Source: Arthrobacter sp. NtRootA1 (lineage in GTDB: Bacteria; Actinomycetota; Actinomycetes; Actinomycetales; Micrococcaceae). From it: a stretch of DNA of 64,000 nucleotides. The stretch is from positions 2,170,001-2,234,000 of the forward strand of contig NZ_AP024630.1 of assembly GCF_019976975.1 (NCBI RefSeq). The letters run 5' to 3'. A program made the position numbers and the translations under genes. Shown here piece after piece: positions 35,498 to 44,180 of this stretch (positions are counted from its first letter, which is position 1; every line of letters starts with the position of its first letter). The notes under the pieces are model-generated. The model ran no database searches. It was not told the DNA's origin and saw only the letters and a program-made list of their open reading frames with translations.

Positions 35498-35643
35498 GAA
35501 CGTTTGCGGAAGGACCCGGCATCGCCATCCGGAGGGGACTCCGCATAGTCGAGCTTGCTTCCGGTGATGTGGCCACTGCTCGCGCGGCTGGGGGAGTGCG
35601 GCCGGTCTCAAGAGTCACGTGAATGGGGCAAAAAGGAAGTGTG

Positions 35644-35814
35644 GACAGTAATGATGAAATTGGTTGTGTCGCGGCGTGGCTCTAAGTGTGGCTGACGCCC
35701 TGTGAGGGGTTTGTCTTGACATTGATCTGTCCGCCGCGACACGACCGCACTAAACGCGGCGGCCAGGTGGACATGACCTTATAGGAGCCTGTTCCGAAGA
35801 GTCCCATTACTGTC
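35644..35814 (+). ncRNA. Candidate IS110 bridge RNA region
   Basis: The 240-base leader of the IS110 transposase holds two nested inverted repeats: GACAGTAATG (35644-35653) with CATTACTGTC (35805-35814), and GTGTCGCGGCG (35666-35676) with CGCCGCGACAC (35732-35742). Both are perfect. Nested long-range stems enclosing internal loops are the expected layout of the bridge RNA that guides IS110-type recombinases and is encoded upstream of the transposase in the IS110 group. No covariation or expression data are available; the call is an inference. Confidence 0.45.
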
Positions 35815-35878
35815 TTGTCTGCCCACCCGGCCGGCGTGCCCTTTTCTCATCGCATGCAAAGGTCAGGGCAGTTTCATC

Positions 35879-37139
35879 ATGGCAAACGAACATCTGGAAG
35901 TCATCGCCGGGATCGACACCCACGCCGGTACCCACCACGTCGCCCTCATCACCGACACCGGCCGGCACCTGGCCGACAGGCAATTCCCTGCCGCGGGGTC
36001 CCGCTACCAGGGCATCATCGAGTTCATCGCAGAGTTCGGTCCGGTCCTCGCCGCCGGCGTGGAAGGGACCGGCAGCTACGGTGCCGAACTCTCACGCGTA
36101 CTCGTCCGCGAGGGCATTCACGTCGTCGAGGTGATGCGCCCGAACCGGCAGGCCCGCCGGCTGCAGGGAAAATCCGACCCGCTCGACGCCTATCAGGCCG
36201 CCGAATCGGTATTGTCCGGCCACGCCGGCGCCACCCCGAAATCCCGGGACGGAGCCGTGGAATCGCTGCGGGTACTGCGCGCCGAGCGCGCCACCGCAAT
36301 GCGCGCCCGGGTCGCCGTGATGGCCCAGGTCAAGGCGATCCTGGTGACCGCACCGGAAACGATCCGCGCCAGATACCGGGCCATGACCAGTCCCGCTTTG
36401 ATGGCCGCGCTGGAAAAGACCCGGCCCGCCGGACCGGCCTCCGAGCCACTCACCAGCACCGCGACCGTGCTCAAACGCCTCGCCGTCCGCTACCGGCACC
36501 TGCACCAGGAACTGGCACTGATCGACGCCGAACTCGACGCCATCCTCGCCCTCCACGCACCGATGCTCCGCGATCTCCAGGGCGGGCACCGACGTCGCCA
36601 GCCAGCTCCTCGTAACGGTGGGAGACAACCCCGAACGCGTGAGCTCCGAAGCGAAGTTCGCCGCACTGGTCGGCGTCGCCCCGATCCCCGCATCATCGGG
36701 AAAGACCGCCCGTCACCGGCTCAGCCGCGGCGGCGACCGGCAGGCCAACAAAGCCATCCACCGCGTGGTCCTCGTGCGGATGAGATACGACGCCAGGACC
36801 AGGGCCTATGTGGCCAGGCGACACCAGGAAGGCAAGAGCACCAAGGAAATCATGCGCTGCCTCAAGCGCTACGTCGCCCGGGAAATCTACGACCAACTCC
36901 TCCACCCGCGACCCGGCCCCGACGCCGGAACACTCCGGACGGTACGCACGACCAAGCAGCTGACCCTTCAGCAAGCCGCCGACGCCCTCCACGTCTGGCC
37001 CACCGCACTGTCCCGCCTCGAACGCGGACTCACCCACGACAACGACTTCCACCAACGCTACGAAACCTGGCTCAACTGCCAGTCCCCGGCAACCGTGCAC
37101 ATGCCGGATCCCGGGTTGGCCCGCGTGCTGCCTGCCTGA
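35879..37139 (+). pseudogene. IS110-family transposase with a 2-base deletion
   Basis: The N-terminal DEDD domain is intact to about codon 233 (AGIDTHAGTHH with catalytic Asp, GVEGTGSYG with Glu, SDPLDAYQAA with Asp). After LRDLQG the frame breaks near 36580; inserting two bases restores a GVGTDVASQLL reading. The second frame carries the C-terminal Tnp_20 domain (SEAKFAALVGVAPIPASSGKT with the catalytic Ser region) and an added helix-turn-helix-like tail (LTLQQAADALHVWPTALSRL), ending at 37139. The family is not known for programmed frameshifting, so it is read as inactivated unless the deletion is a sequencing error. Confidence 0.85.
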
Positions 37140-37386
37140 CCATGGCCGCGCAAGCCCCGGGGTCAAGGGCGGCCGCATGGCCGTCGCGCAGCGATCGCAG
37201 GAGCGACCCTTGAGGCCGGAGCGGCGGCCACGGTAACCTGCGCGGCCGCGTGGCTCAACAACCGTTGACAACAATAGGAGCATCAATGTCCACACTTTGG
37301 GCTTCGGTCTCAGTCGTACGTTGGCCGGACTGGCTCGGATTGGCGATGTTTCAGGTGTTCCCAGTGTTGCCAAGGCCTTGAATGCA

Positions 37387-37408
37387 GTTTGAGTCCCACC
37401 TCGGGCAC
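37387..37408 (+). other. 3'-terminal fragment of a tRNA-Leu gene (right att-like core)
   Basis: Twenty-two bases starting GTTTGAGTCCCACC and ending CTCGGGCAC. It matches the left fragment except at the fourth base. The upstream bases do not form the rest of a tRNA. Confidence 0.7.
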
Positions 37409-37415
37409 GGCATGA

Positions 37416-37436
37416 CCCCTCGTCAGAGGGGTTTTT
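37416..37436 (+). terminator. Intrinsic terminator after the right tRNA-Leu fragment
   Basis: Stem CCCCTC/GAGGGG, loop of four, then five T; identical to 25434-25454. Confidence 0.8.
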
Positions 37437-37955
37437 GCTTTAATGTGTGTACAAAGCTTGACATTTCCCTCTGTTTTGAGGTCCCGGGTGGTGCCTGGCC
37501 GCTGGGTTCGGCCTGTTCAGTTTTGGGTGGGGGAGCGGGTTCAGTGCCTTGGCTGGTGGGCGCTCCGCCAGCTGGGTTTTGGGGTCATTCAGCCCTCCTT
37601 TGCGGGTGTTGCGGTGGTTGCTGTTGGCCGTTCACTGCTTCATGGTTGTCGCGTGTGCCGATGACATGACTTTCACGGAAATTTTTGAAGAGTTTTTCCG
37701 GATCCGGTTCAACGATGCTTCCTGCCGCCTGCCGACTCGTCGTGTTTGTCCGGCCAAAGGTGGTGGGTACAGTGTGCACGTTTAAGTCTGCTTTGTTGGT
37801 GGCCACGGTTTGCTCGCTTTCTTGCTTTCACGTGTTCATTCCGCGTGCGGTCATCGGCGGCATGACTAAGCGCCAAAGCTCAGAGGCTGGGGTCGGCACT
37901 TGGTCCCATGTCTTGTTAGCAGTTGCATCCGAGCGACGGTGGGCGGCGAGGCTTT

Positions 37956-37983
37956 AGCTACCTTTCGTCAGCTACCTTTCGTC
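37956..37983. repeat. Tandem duplication of a 14-mer
   Basis: AGCTACCTTTCGTC occurs twice in direct succession at the outer edge of the right island repeat. It is probably a small replication-slippage or junction scar. Confidence 0.7.
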
Positions 37984-38126
37984 GCGGTCGACTTGTCAGC
38001 TTAGGGTCTATGGCCTTGGGCGTAAGCCGCCCAGATATCGGCGACATGCGCGCTAGTCTGACGCTATTTCGGAGGGGATCTGACGACAGGTTGAGGTGTA
38101 GTGCGGCCTGACGCTAGCACCGAATC

Positions 38127-39461
38127 GTGCTGGCCCCTGTGCTGCTATCCATTCGCTGGCGAATCGCAGCCCGCGAATCAAGGGCTGATGGGAAATCCGT
38201 GCTTGTGCTCGAAGGGCGCGACCGCCTCGGCGGGCGTACCTGGTACAGGAAGTTCAAGGGAACAGATCAGGGAGTCGAAATCGGCGGAACCTGGATTGCC
38301 CCCGACCAGCAGAAGTTCGTGCAGGCGGAGTTGGAACGCTATAAGGTACAGACCTTTCAAAGCCCGGTAGCATCAAGCTTTGGCTGGGGCCTCGACGGCG
38401 AGATGCTGAACACTGGATTTCCGATCCCAGCCGACGAATGGGCGGCGCTGGAGCATGCCATCGTACAGATTGACAAGGATGCCGAACGAATCCGCTTTTA
38501 CGAAGCACCCCTCGGGCAGACTGGCCTGGAAGACTTGGACATCCCATTCTCGGCATACGTCGACGCCCTCAACGTCCCGGCCAAGACGCGGGACTTCCTT
38601 CTTGCGTGGCCTACGTTCTACTTCGGGGCTTACCCTCAAGAGCTTTCAGCCCTTCACGCTATTTCCTGGGTGAGCGGTTTCGGAAGCTCCGTGGGGTGGT
38701 ACACCCTGTTGTCCGACAAATTTGTGGGAGGAACGAAGAATCTTATTGAGCACATCCTCCACGAAGCGAATGCTGACGTGCGGTACGGCTCTGCAGTGGA
38801 ATCGATCGTGGACGAAGATTCGCAAGTGCGGGTCCTCACCCAAGATGGCCAGACAATCCTCGCAAGGTCCGTCATCGTAACTGCTCCTGTCAACACCTGG
38901 GAACGAATCAACTTCGTACCCGAACTGCCCCAAGCCCACCGGGCCATGGCCACCGAGAAGCAGGCAGGGCAGTCCGTAAAAGTCTGGGCACTCGTGCCCA
39001 AGTTGGAAAAGGACTTTTACGGCATCGGGATGGACACTACGTTCAAGTGGATTGCGTCGGAATACACAACCGATGACGGGACCTACCTGTGCTGCTTCGC
39101 CAGTGCGGAAGCAGACATTGACGCAACAGACATGGATGCCGTTACCAACGCCGTGCGCCAATTCCTCCCTGAAGCAACGGTCCTCGCACTGGACTCGCAC
39201 GACTGGAACAAGGACGAGTTCTCTTTGGGAACGTGGATGGCCTACCGGCCGGGCCAGGTCATGAAATACTCCAACCAGCTTCAAGTACCTCACGGGCGCG
39301 TTCACTTCGCCAATTCTGATCTGGCGTCCGGATGGGCCGGTTGGATTGACGGTGCAATAGAATCCGCATTCACGGCAGCAAATGCCTCAAACGACCTGTT
39401 AGCCTCCGAAAGTGCTCACATTCCGGATGCTCCAGAGAAGGCAAAAGTATCCAAGTCGTGA
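38127..39461 (+). pseudogene. Flavin monoamine oxidase, 5'-truncated
   Basis: From about 38166 the frame is a good flavin amine oxidase: AARESRADGKSVLVLEGRD, the RLGGRTW motif that follows the FAD-binding sheet, the substrate domain, and the C-terminal FAD-contact segment SDLASGWAGWIDGAIESA. The first about 25 residues of the family, with the FAD dinucleotide-binding GxGxxG loop, are missing and replaced by unrelated codons (MLAPVLLSIRWR). The gene therefore seems cut by the rearrangement at the island's right edge. The rest has no stop or frameshift, so the loss is recent. A product would be unlikely to bind FAD. Confidence 0.82.
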
Positions 39462-39526
39462 GCACAACGTAGGTCACTACGGCTCCGGTATTTATGCTTA
39501 TCTACTGCATTTCCCATTTAGGGGAA

Positions 39527-39565
39527 GAGAACCCGGATCAGATTCTTCACCTGATCCGGGTTCTC
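39527..39565 (+). terminator. Strong hairpin after the amine oxidase
   Basis: Perfect 15-bp stem (GAGAACCCGGATCAG with CTGATCCGGGTTCTC) and 9-base loop, 65 bases past the stop. No T-run. It most likely terminates the amine oxidase transcript. Confidence 0.7.
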
Positions 39566-39708
39566 GACCTTAGTGACATCCAGGGGAAGTATTAGATTCC
39601 GTGTCCCCTGCTTCTCGCTAGCCCTTGAGGCAGGGAGCTCGGGACACAGAAGACGTGAGTGTGACGGCCGGTCCAGGTTTGACGGTTTTGTGGGCAGAAT
39701 GGGCTCAT

Positions 39709-40085
39709 ATGCGGCAGATACGTGATGTCCAAAGCAAACGAGTGACCTTCTGAGCCACTTCGAGGCAAAGGAAATTGAAGGCACCCCACCACGGCGGAGC
39801 TGGAACGTGGCACCGACCCAGAAACGTGCCGATCGTGGCAGAGCGTTTGGATGAGGGCACAATCGACAGGCGTCTGCTGATAGCCCGCTGGTGCCTGATT
39901 CCTTCCCGGGCAAAGGACGCCAAGATCGGCTCCAAGCTAATAGATGCTCGTAGCGAATCAATCTTGGAGAAGCCGTCCTTCCGTTCTGCTGCCAGCGGTC
40001 AGTTTAAAGTTGAAGTTGACAACCACGAATGGCAAGGTCGAAGCCGACAACACCAACGGGAGGACAAACCCTTCACGGGCCTATG
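39709..40085 (+). pseudogene. SRAP (YedK/HMCES-like) abasic-site protein, decayed
   Basis: Pieces of an SOS-response-associated peptidase family protein are spread over frames. The start reads ATG then GGCAGATACGTGATGTCC, a damaged form of the MCGRYVMS start, so the catalytic Cys2 is lost. Then LLSHFEAKEIEGTPPRRSWNVAPTQ carries the family motif NVAPTQ. In another frame follow VPIVAERL, RWCLIPSRAKDAKIG and LIDARSESILEKPSFR. After that the sequence skips the conserved PADGYYEW region and ends in KPFTGLW. At least two frameshifts and one deletion are needed, so the gene is dead. Confidence 0.8.
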
Positions 40086-40088
40086 GGC

Positions 40089-40796
40089 TCAGGCGTGTGT
40101 AGGCTCGTTATACCGAGTGCGTAGTAGACCGCGACAGAAGTGGGCGTTTCCCTCGATTGAGATTCGTGTTGCCTTGGCGAACCTTATTTGAACTGCCAGG
40201 TCGGTGGTGTCCCAGGGGGAACCATCGGCGTTGACGAGGAGGAACGCGTTGTCGTCTATGCTGATCCCGAGATCGCTTCGGCGCCGCACCAGAGCTTCTC
40301 GTTCCTGCATAGGCGGCACATCCTTGAGCCGAATCGACGGCAGCAATTCTGGGACGACCGCATAAATGGATACGAGTCTCGCGATCACGCGCTCAAGGGA
40401 TGCGAGGTGGGCCTTCGATCGGAAGATGGCGCGAAGGTCGTCCAGGCCGCTTGATGCTTCGTCCGGGTAGGCGTCGGCAAATCCGACTCCCGCGGCCACA
40501 GCCGAGTTGATGCGCTCGGAGTCAGCATTACCCTCAAGCTCAACCCGAGTGGACATTTCGGGAAACTCCGTCCGCAAGGCATCAGCGGAATCGGCCGCCA
40601 TCATGAACGCGAAGTTAGGGGAGCAGAAGGCCGTCGGTAGTCTGAGGGTGGCTGTGACGACCCTGCCGTCCGTCTCTACCTTCCCGACGAATCCGAGGGT
40701 CGTGAGCGGCTCATCCAGTTCCGGGTCAGTGACGGTGGAAAGTGCCCGCCATGCTCGGTCTTCGATCAAGCCAAAACGCGTGCTTGTCGCGGTCAT
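40089..40796 (-). CDS. DUF59/MIP18-type metal-sulfur cluster assembly-like protein
   Basis: A 235-residue protein. The first about 100 residues are a DUF59 domain (AWRALSTVTDPELDEPLTTL, then TATLRLPTAFCSPNFAFMMA with one conserved-looking Cys). The C-terminal half is helical and then strand-rich and not recognised. The start ATG overlaps the amidohydrolase stop by four bases (ATGA), so the two are coupled. In actinobacterial propane-monooxygenase loci, as I recall them, a DUF59 gene follows an amidohydrolase gene and is thought to help assemble the diiron enzyme. That role is inferred here, since no such oxygenase is in the window. Confidence 0.78.
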   Translation of the reverse strand: MTATSTRFGLIEDRAWRALSTVTDPELDEPLTTLGFVGKVETDGRVVTATLRLPTAFCSPNFAFMMAADSADALRTEFPEMSTRVELEGNADSERINSAVAAGVGFADAYPDEASSGLDDLRAIFRSKAHLASLERVIARLVSIYAVVPELLPSIRLKDVPPMQEREALVRRRSDLGISIDDNAFLLVNADGSPWDTTDLAVQIRFAKATRISIEGNAHFCRGLLRTRYNEPTHA

Positions 40797-41821
40797 TTTT
40801 CCAGCGCGCCCACGGGTTCGGCTTCGGTCGTTGCGGGATTCAAGCGGAGGTGCTCGGGCACCTCTATGTGCGGATAGAGTGCGGCGGCGTTGAGGCCCAG
40901 AATCTTCTTCTTCTGTGCCACCGTGATCTCGCCGTATTCGCCCTGCATATCTTCCGGAATCTGGAAGTCGACGAACTTCTCCACCAGCCACTTGGGCTGC
41001 CAGAGGGCATAGTCGGAACCGAACAGGATCTTGTCCTCACCGATCCAGTAGAGGAGCTCGCCGATGATCTGAGCCCAGTAACGCGGTCGGGTATGGATGA
41101 AGGGCATCGCGACTGCGAGTCCTCCATAGACATTGGTCTCCTGCGTCGCGATCCAACAGAAATCCTCGAGTCTGGGAAGGCCGACGTGCTCGACGATGAA
41201 GTTCAGATCCGGGAAATCAGTGGCGCAGTAGTCGATGTCAGCGACGTCGAACGAGTCGCGGTCGAGTGGCTTTATTGTCGGTCCCTTGTGAACGTGGATG
41301 TTCTTGATCCCGAGCTCCTGGCACTTCTCCAGATAGCGGTAGGTTTCGCGGTCGCTCATCTTGAACCCGCGGCTCTCACCATGCCACTCCGCCGTATAAA
41401 CCTTGACGCCCTTTAGACCGAACTCGTGGGCGGCGTCCTCCAAACGGCCAAGCCCTGCCTCACCAAATCGAGGATCGAAATTATGGTTGTAGGTGAGGCG
41501 CTCCGGCGACCGGCGAGCCATGTCCTGAGCAAGGTCGCGACTGAATCCGTTCTTGTAGAACGCTGGGAGTGCCGCCGGGTTGAAAATCGCGTGATCGACG
41601 TAACCATTTTCGAAGATGTCTGTCATGAAATTCTGTTCGGTGTACTTCTGATACTTGCGGAAATCCCACACGTACTCCTCGGGAGAGAGGTTTCGGTGGT
41701 AGGCGTAGAAGCACTCAATGAACTCCGCTCCGTGAATGTTCCGCTGGTTCTCGTCCGAGCCATCCCACATGTGGACATGGGAGTCCACTACGAAATAATC
41801 TTCCCCGTCTTTGGAGTACAT
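40793..41821 (-). CDS. Amidohydrolase-family protein (COG2159-type)
   Basis: A 342-residue TIM-barrel hydrolase or decarboxylase-like protein. Metal-site motifs are visible: DSHVHMWDG near residue 13, HVHKGP and VEHVG in the middle, and FGSDYALW near residue 265. The long acidic-aromatic segment NLSPEEYVWDFRKY resembles the amidohydrolase of propane-monooxygenase clusters, whose reaction is not firmly known. It is transcribed leftward from a region holding the conserved palindrome at 41893, is divergent from an alcohol dehydrogenase and is coupled to the DUF59 gene. Confidence 0.85.
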   Translation of the reverse strand: MYSKDGEDYFVVDSHVHMWDGSDENQRNIHGAEFIECFYAYHRNLSPEEYVWDFRKYQKYTEQNFMTDIFENGYVDHAIFNPAALPAFYKNGFSRDLAQDMARRSPERLTYNHNFDPRFGEAGLGRLEDAAHEFGLKGVKVYTAEWHGESRGFKMSDRETYRYLEKCQELGIKNIHVHKGPTIKPLDRDSFDVADIDYCATDFPDLNFIVEHVGLPRLEDFCWIATQETNVYGGLAVAMPFIHTRPRYWAQIIGELLYWIGEDKILFGSDYALWQPKWLVEKFVDFQIPEDMQGEYGEITVAQKKKILGLNAAALYPHIEVPEHLRLNPATTEAEPVGALEK

Positions 41822-41892
41822 CTCGACCCTCGTTCTCTATCCCGCGACAGCTGCGTCGCGGTATTGAATACTGCATGTCAAAGGCAATCTAC

Positions 41893-41906
41893 CAATCATA
41901 TGTTTG
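41893..41906. promoter_or_regulatory. Catabolic-regulon palindrome 1 (amidohydrolase side)
   Basis: CAATCATATGTTTG within TACCAATC...GTTTGATA. It lies 72 bases before the amidohydrolase start. It is one of six sites of pattern TANCAANC-N4-GTTTGNTA found only at promoters of the 41.9-60.8 kb region. Confidence 0.7.
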
Positions 41907-42035
41907 ATACTGCAAGGCACATCTGAAGACATGCCCGGCTATATCCTGAAATGTGGCCCCAGATTGGTTCAAAACTGGACCCGTCAAAGGGGCGCTTGCT
42001 CCGGAAGGGCGGGTGGCAAGCCCCCGCTAGCCAAC

Positions 42036-42049
42036 CAACCACTTGTTTG
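42036..42049. promoter_or_regulatory. Catabolic-regulon palindrome 2 (alcohol dehydrogenase side)
   Basis: CAACCACTTGTTTG followed by TTAGC, 40 bases before the alcohol dehydrogenase ATG. Same pattern as the site at 41893; the divergent spacer thus has one site for each direction. Confidence 0.7.
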
Positions 42050-42088
42050 TTAGCGTGGTCACCACGTGATCGACAGTGAGGTAGGAAA

Positions 42089-43117
42089 ATGAAGGCGCTT
42101 CGTCTCCACAGATATCAGCAAGCACCCTCGATGGATGAGATCGACGAGCCAACGGTCTCTGGTCCCTGGGATGTGATCGTCGAGATTGGCGCGGCAGGCG
42201 TCTGCCGCACGGATCTACACATCATCGAGGGTCAATGGGCAGAGATCCAGAAACCCGATCTGCCATATACCCTCGGGCATGAGAACGCCGGTTGGGTGCG
42301 GGAGGTGGGCAGCGCCGTCGACAATGTAAAGCCGGGAGACCTGGTGATTCTGCATCCGCTCGTGACCTGCGGGCTCTGCGCCTCATGCCGCATCGGACAG
42401 GACTCGCATTGCGAGCGTGCAAGCTTCCCCGGCATCAACGCAGACGGCGGTATGGCCGAGCTGATCCGGACAAACGCCCGGGCAGTGGTCAAGTTGGACC
42501 CTTCGCTCACCCCCAGCAAGGTGGCGGCCTTGGCGGATGCCGGCCTAACGGCCTACCATGCGGTGAGAAAAGCCGCCCCCGGGCTATTCCCCGGCTCGCA
42601 CGCCGTTGTGTTCGGCGCCGGTGGGCTGGGCCACATCGGGGTGCAGGCTCTGGCTGCGATCACTAGCACCGAGATCACCGTAGTGGATCGGAGTGAATCG
42701 GCTCTTGAGCTGGCGAGGACACTGGGGGCCCACCATACGATCCTCGCCACAACGGACGACGCGGTGAGGAATGGAGTGCGGGATATCACCGAGGGCGGGG
42801 CGCATGTCGTGTTCGACTACGTCGGGGAGTCGGGCGCAGAGAAGATTTCTCCGCAGCTGCTGCGCAACCAGGGATCGCATTACGTGATCGGCTATGGCGG
42901 GGCAATCGAGCTACCGACCATCGAGGTCATCTCGAAAGAAATCAGCGTGGTAGGGAATCTGGTCGGCACCTACACAGACCTGGTCGAGCTGATGACTCTT
43001 ACGGCCAAGGGTCTCGTCACCCTTCACACCTCGGAGTATCCGCTCGATGCCGCTCTTGATGCGCTGGACGATCTTCACCGCGGGCGGGTCGTTGGACGCG
43101 CCATTCTCGTGCCCTAG
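42089..43117 (+). CDS. Zinc-dependent NAD(P) alcohol dehydrogenase (MDR family)
   Basis: A 342-residue medium-chain alcohol dehydrogenase. Catalytic zinc ligands are in GVCRTDLH and GHENAG. The structural zinc site is the four-Cys cluster CGLCASCRIGQDSHC. The Rossmann loop is VVFGAGGLGHIG with an acidic residue after the second strand (VVDRSE), favouring NAD over NADP. ATG 42089 follows GAGGTAGG. Divergent pairing with the amidohydrolase/DUF59 genes fits the alcohol dehydrogenase of propane-monooxygenase-type loci, which oxidises secondary alcohols. The substrate is inferred only. Confidence 0.9.
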   Translation: MKALRLHRYQQAPSMDEIDEPTVSGPWDVIVEIGAAGVCRTDLHIIEGQWAEIQKPDLPYTLGHENAGWVREVGSAVDNVKPGDLVILHPLVTCGLCASCRIGQDSHCERASFPGINADGGMAELIRTNARAVVKLDPSLTPSKVAALADAGLTAYHAVRKAAPGLFPGSHAVVFGAGGLGHIGVQALAAITSTEITVVDRSESALELARTLGAHHTILATTDDAVRNGVRDITEGGAHVVFDYVGESGAEKISPQLLRNQGSHYVIGYGGAIELPTIEVISKEISVVGNLVGTYTDLVELMTLTAKGLVTLHTSEYPLDAALDALDDLHRGRVVGRAILVP

Positions 43118-43383
43118 ACGACTGGCGGGTGTGCCAGGCGCGCCGAGTGCATGGCTGGGGTGTCTGTTCTTAACAGTTCATCTGTTGTAGTTGGCTGTTG
43201 CTGTTCCCGGCGGGTGCCCCGCCGTCGTTGTTGGTGTGGGGCGGCCTGCGGTCATCGAAGACCTCGGAAGTAGCGCTCGGTCGCCCGTCGGGCGGCCTAG
43301 CGGCTGGCGAGACTGTATTCGCTGCGGGAAGTGGCATCAGCATCAGAGTCAGGTGTTACTGGCCATTTCTTAGCGCGTCCGGG

Positions 43384-43510
43384 TAAGGGAGGCACGGTTG
43401 TGGTCGGTCATAGTCCAGCCGATGACCATGCGGGTGTGCAGGTCGATGACGGTGGTCAGGTAGCGTCAGGCCTCACGGGTGCGCAAATAGGTGATGTTTC
43501 CGATGGGCTT
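43384..43510 (-). pseudogene. IS3-family OrfB (integrase core) remnant
   Basis: The minus strand reads KPIGNITYLRTREA, an in-frame stop where a Trp is expected, then RYLTTVIDLHTRMVIGWTMTDHNRASL. This is the central rve segment of an IS3-type transposase with its DLHTR region. Nothing else of the element is clear, so it is an old fragment. Confidence 0.8.
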
Positions 43511-43799
43511 CGTTCCGGCGGCATCAGAGGCAAGGGGTGGAGTCCTGGCTGAAGGTGGTCCAGAAGGCCTTCTCCGGGTCCGATGGTCCGTGCGGTGGCA
43601 GAAGATCCCGACGGAGGAAGCGAGGGTTTCAGCGATGCTGACCAGTGGAGAGCCACCGGTCAGCATTTTCGTCGAAGACCGCGTCCCTGTACTGGATGGG
43701 TTTGCAGGCGTCCTGGGCTGTTCCCGCGATCGGCCGTGTGATGGTGGGTCTATGAGGCTGCGATGGAAATCACGGCGCCGGCTTTGGCCGCGGTGCGTC

Positions 43800-44140
43800 C
43801 TTAGAACGCCGAATCGGGACCAAAGGAGCGCGTTCAGCCCGAGCGCTCCGGAATATCCGTAGCCCGAGCCCCGCTTCTGGTATTCGTGGACTTCGACGAT
43901 CGTGGCGTCCACCTCCACCAGTGTATATCCGCCCGTGCCGGCCTGAAGCCGAGGGGGCCCGGGCCGGCCAGGTTCAGCAGAACCTGGAGTCGACCGCATC
44001 CAGTTGGCGGAAGTGCCCGCAGGTGACGGATCGTAGGAACGAGCCCGCGGTCGAGAGCGCATAACGGGCCTGGAAGAGCCTGCGCACCTCGCCGTCGTCG
44101 GAATTGCACCCGCGGTGGTCCCGACAGAGCGGCCCTGAGC
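43800..44140 (-). pseudogene. IS1380-family transposase remnant
   Basis: Fragments in shifting minus-strand frames resemble an IS1380-type transposase: DDGEVRRLFQARYALSTAGS and SVTCGHFRQLDAVDSRF near 44,000-44,110, then YTLVEVDATIVEVHEYQKRG and GYGYSGALGLNALL near 43,815-43,925, which includes the first catalytic Asp. Frameshifts separate the pieces. With the IS3 fragment it marks an insertion-prone joint between the alcohol dehydrogenase and the next operon. Confidence 0.7.
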
Positions 44141-44180
44141 CCGAATAGTTCGAAGTACAGGAAGCGTGTCGGCAAGTCCA

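Larger units (their letters stand above)
35640..37280 (+). mobile_element. IS110-family insertion sequence (approximate ends)
   Basis: Consists of a structured non-coding left part, a DEDD/Tnp_20 transposase and a short right part. IS110 elements lack inverted repeats, so ends are uncertain. The right end must lie before about 37,288, where similarity to the left island repeat resumes. The octamer ATAGGAGC occurs both at about 35,783 and about 37,276, and might mark element ends or the recombination core. Confidence 0.7.
37288..37955. repeat. Right ~660-bp direct repeat of the island (attR-like)
   Basis: The partner of 25303-25970: same order of blocks, including the tRNA-Leu 3' end, terminator, GGTGCCTGGCCGCTGG, GCTGGTGGGCGCTCCGCC and a GTGTGCACGTTTAAGTCTG half-dyad. 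Its left edge abuts the IS110 right end, which replaced the first dyad. Much of it is diverged from the left copy, so the duplication is old. No gene is recognisable inside. Confidence 0.8.

Noticed and set aside
35879-37139. Programmed frameshift in the IS110 transposase
   Set aside because: No slippery sequence or downstream structure stands out at about 36,580, and the family is not known to use frameshifting.
43198-43552. Short plus-strand frames after the alcohol dehydrogenase
   Set aside because: They overlap, in antisense, the IS3-type remnant and low-complexity GC-rich DNA; no start signals.
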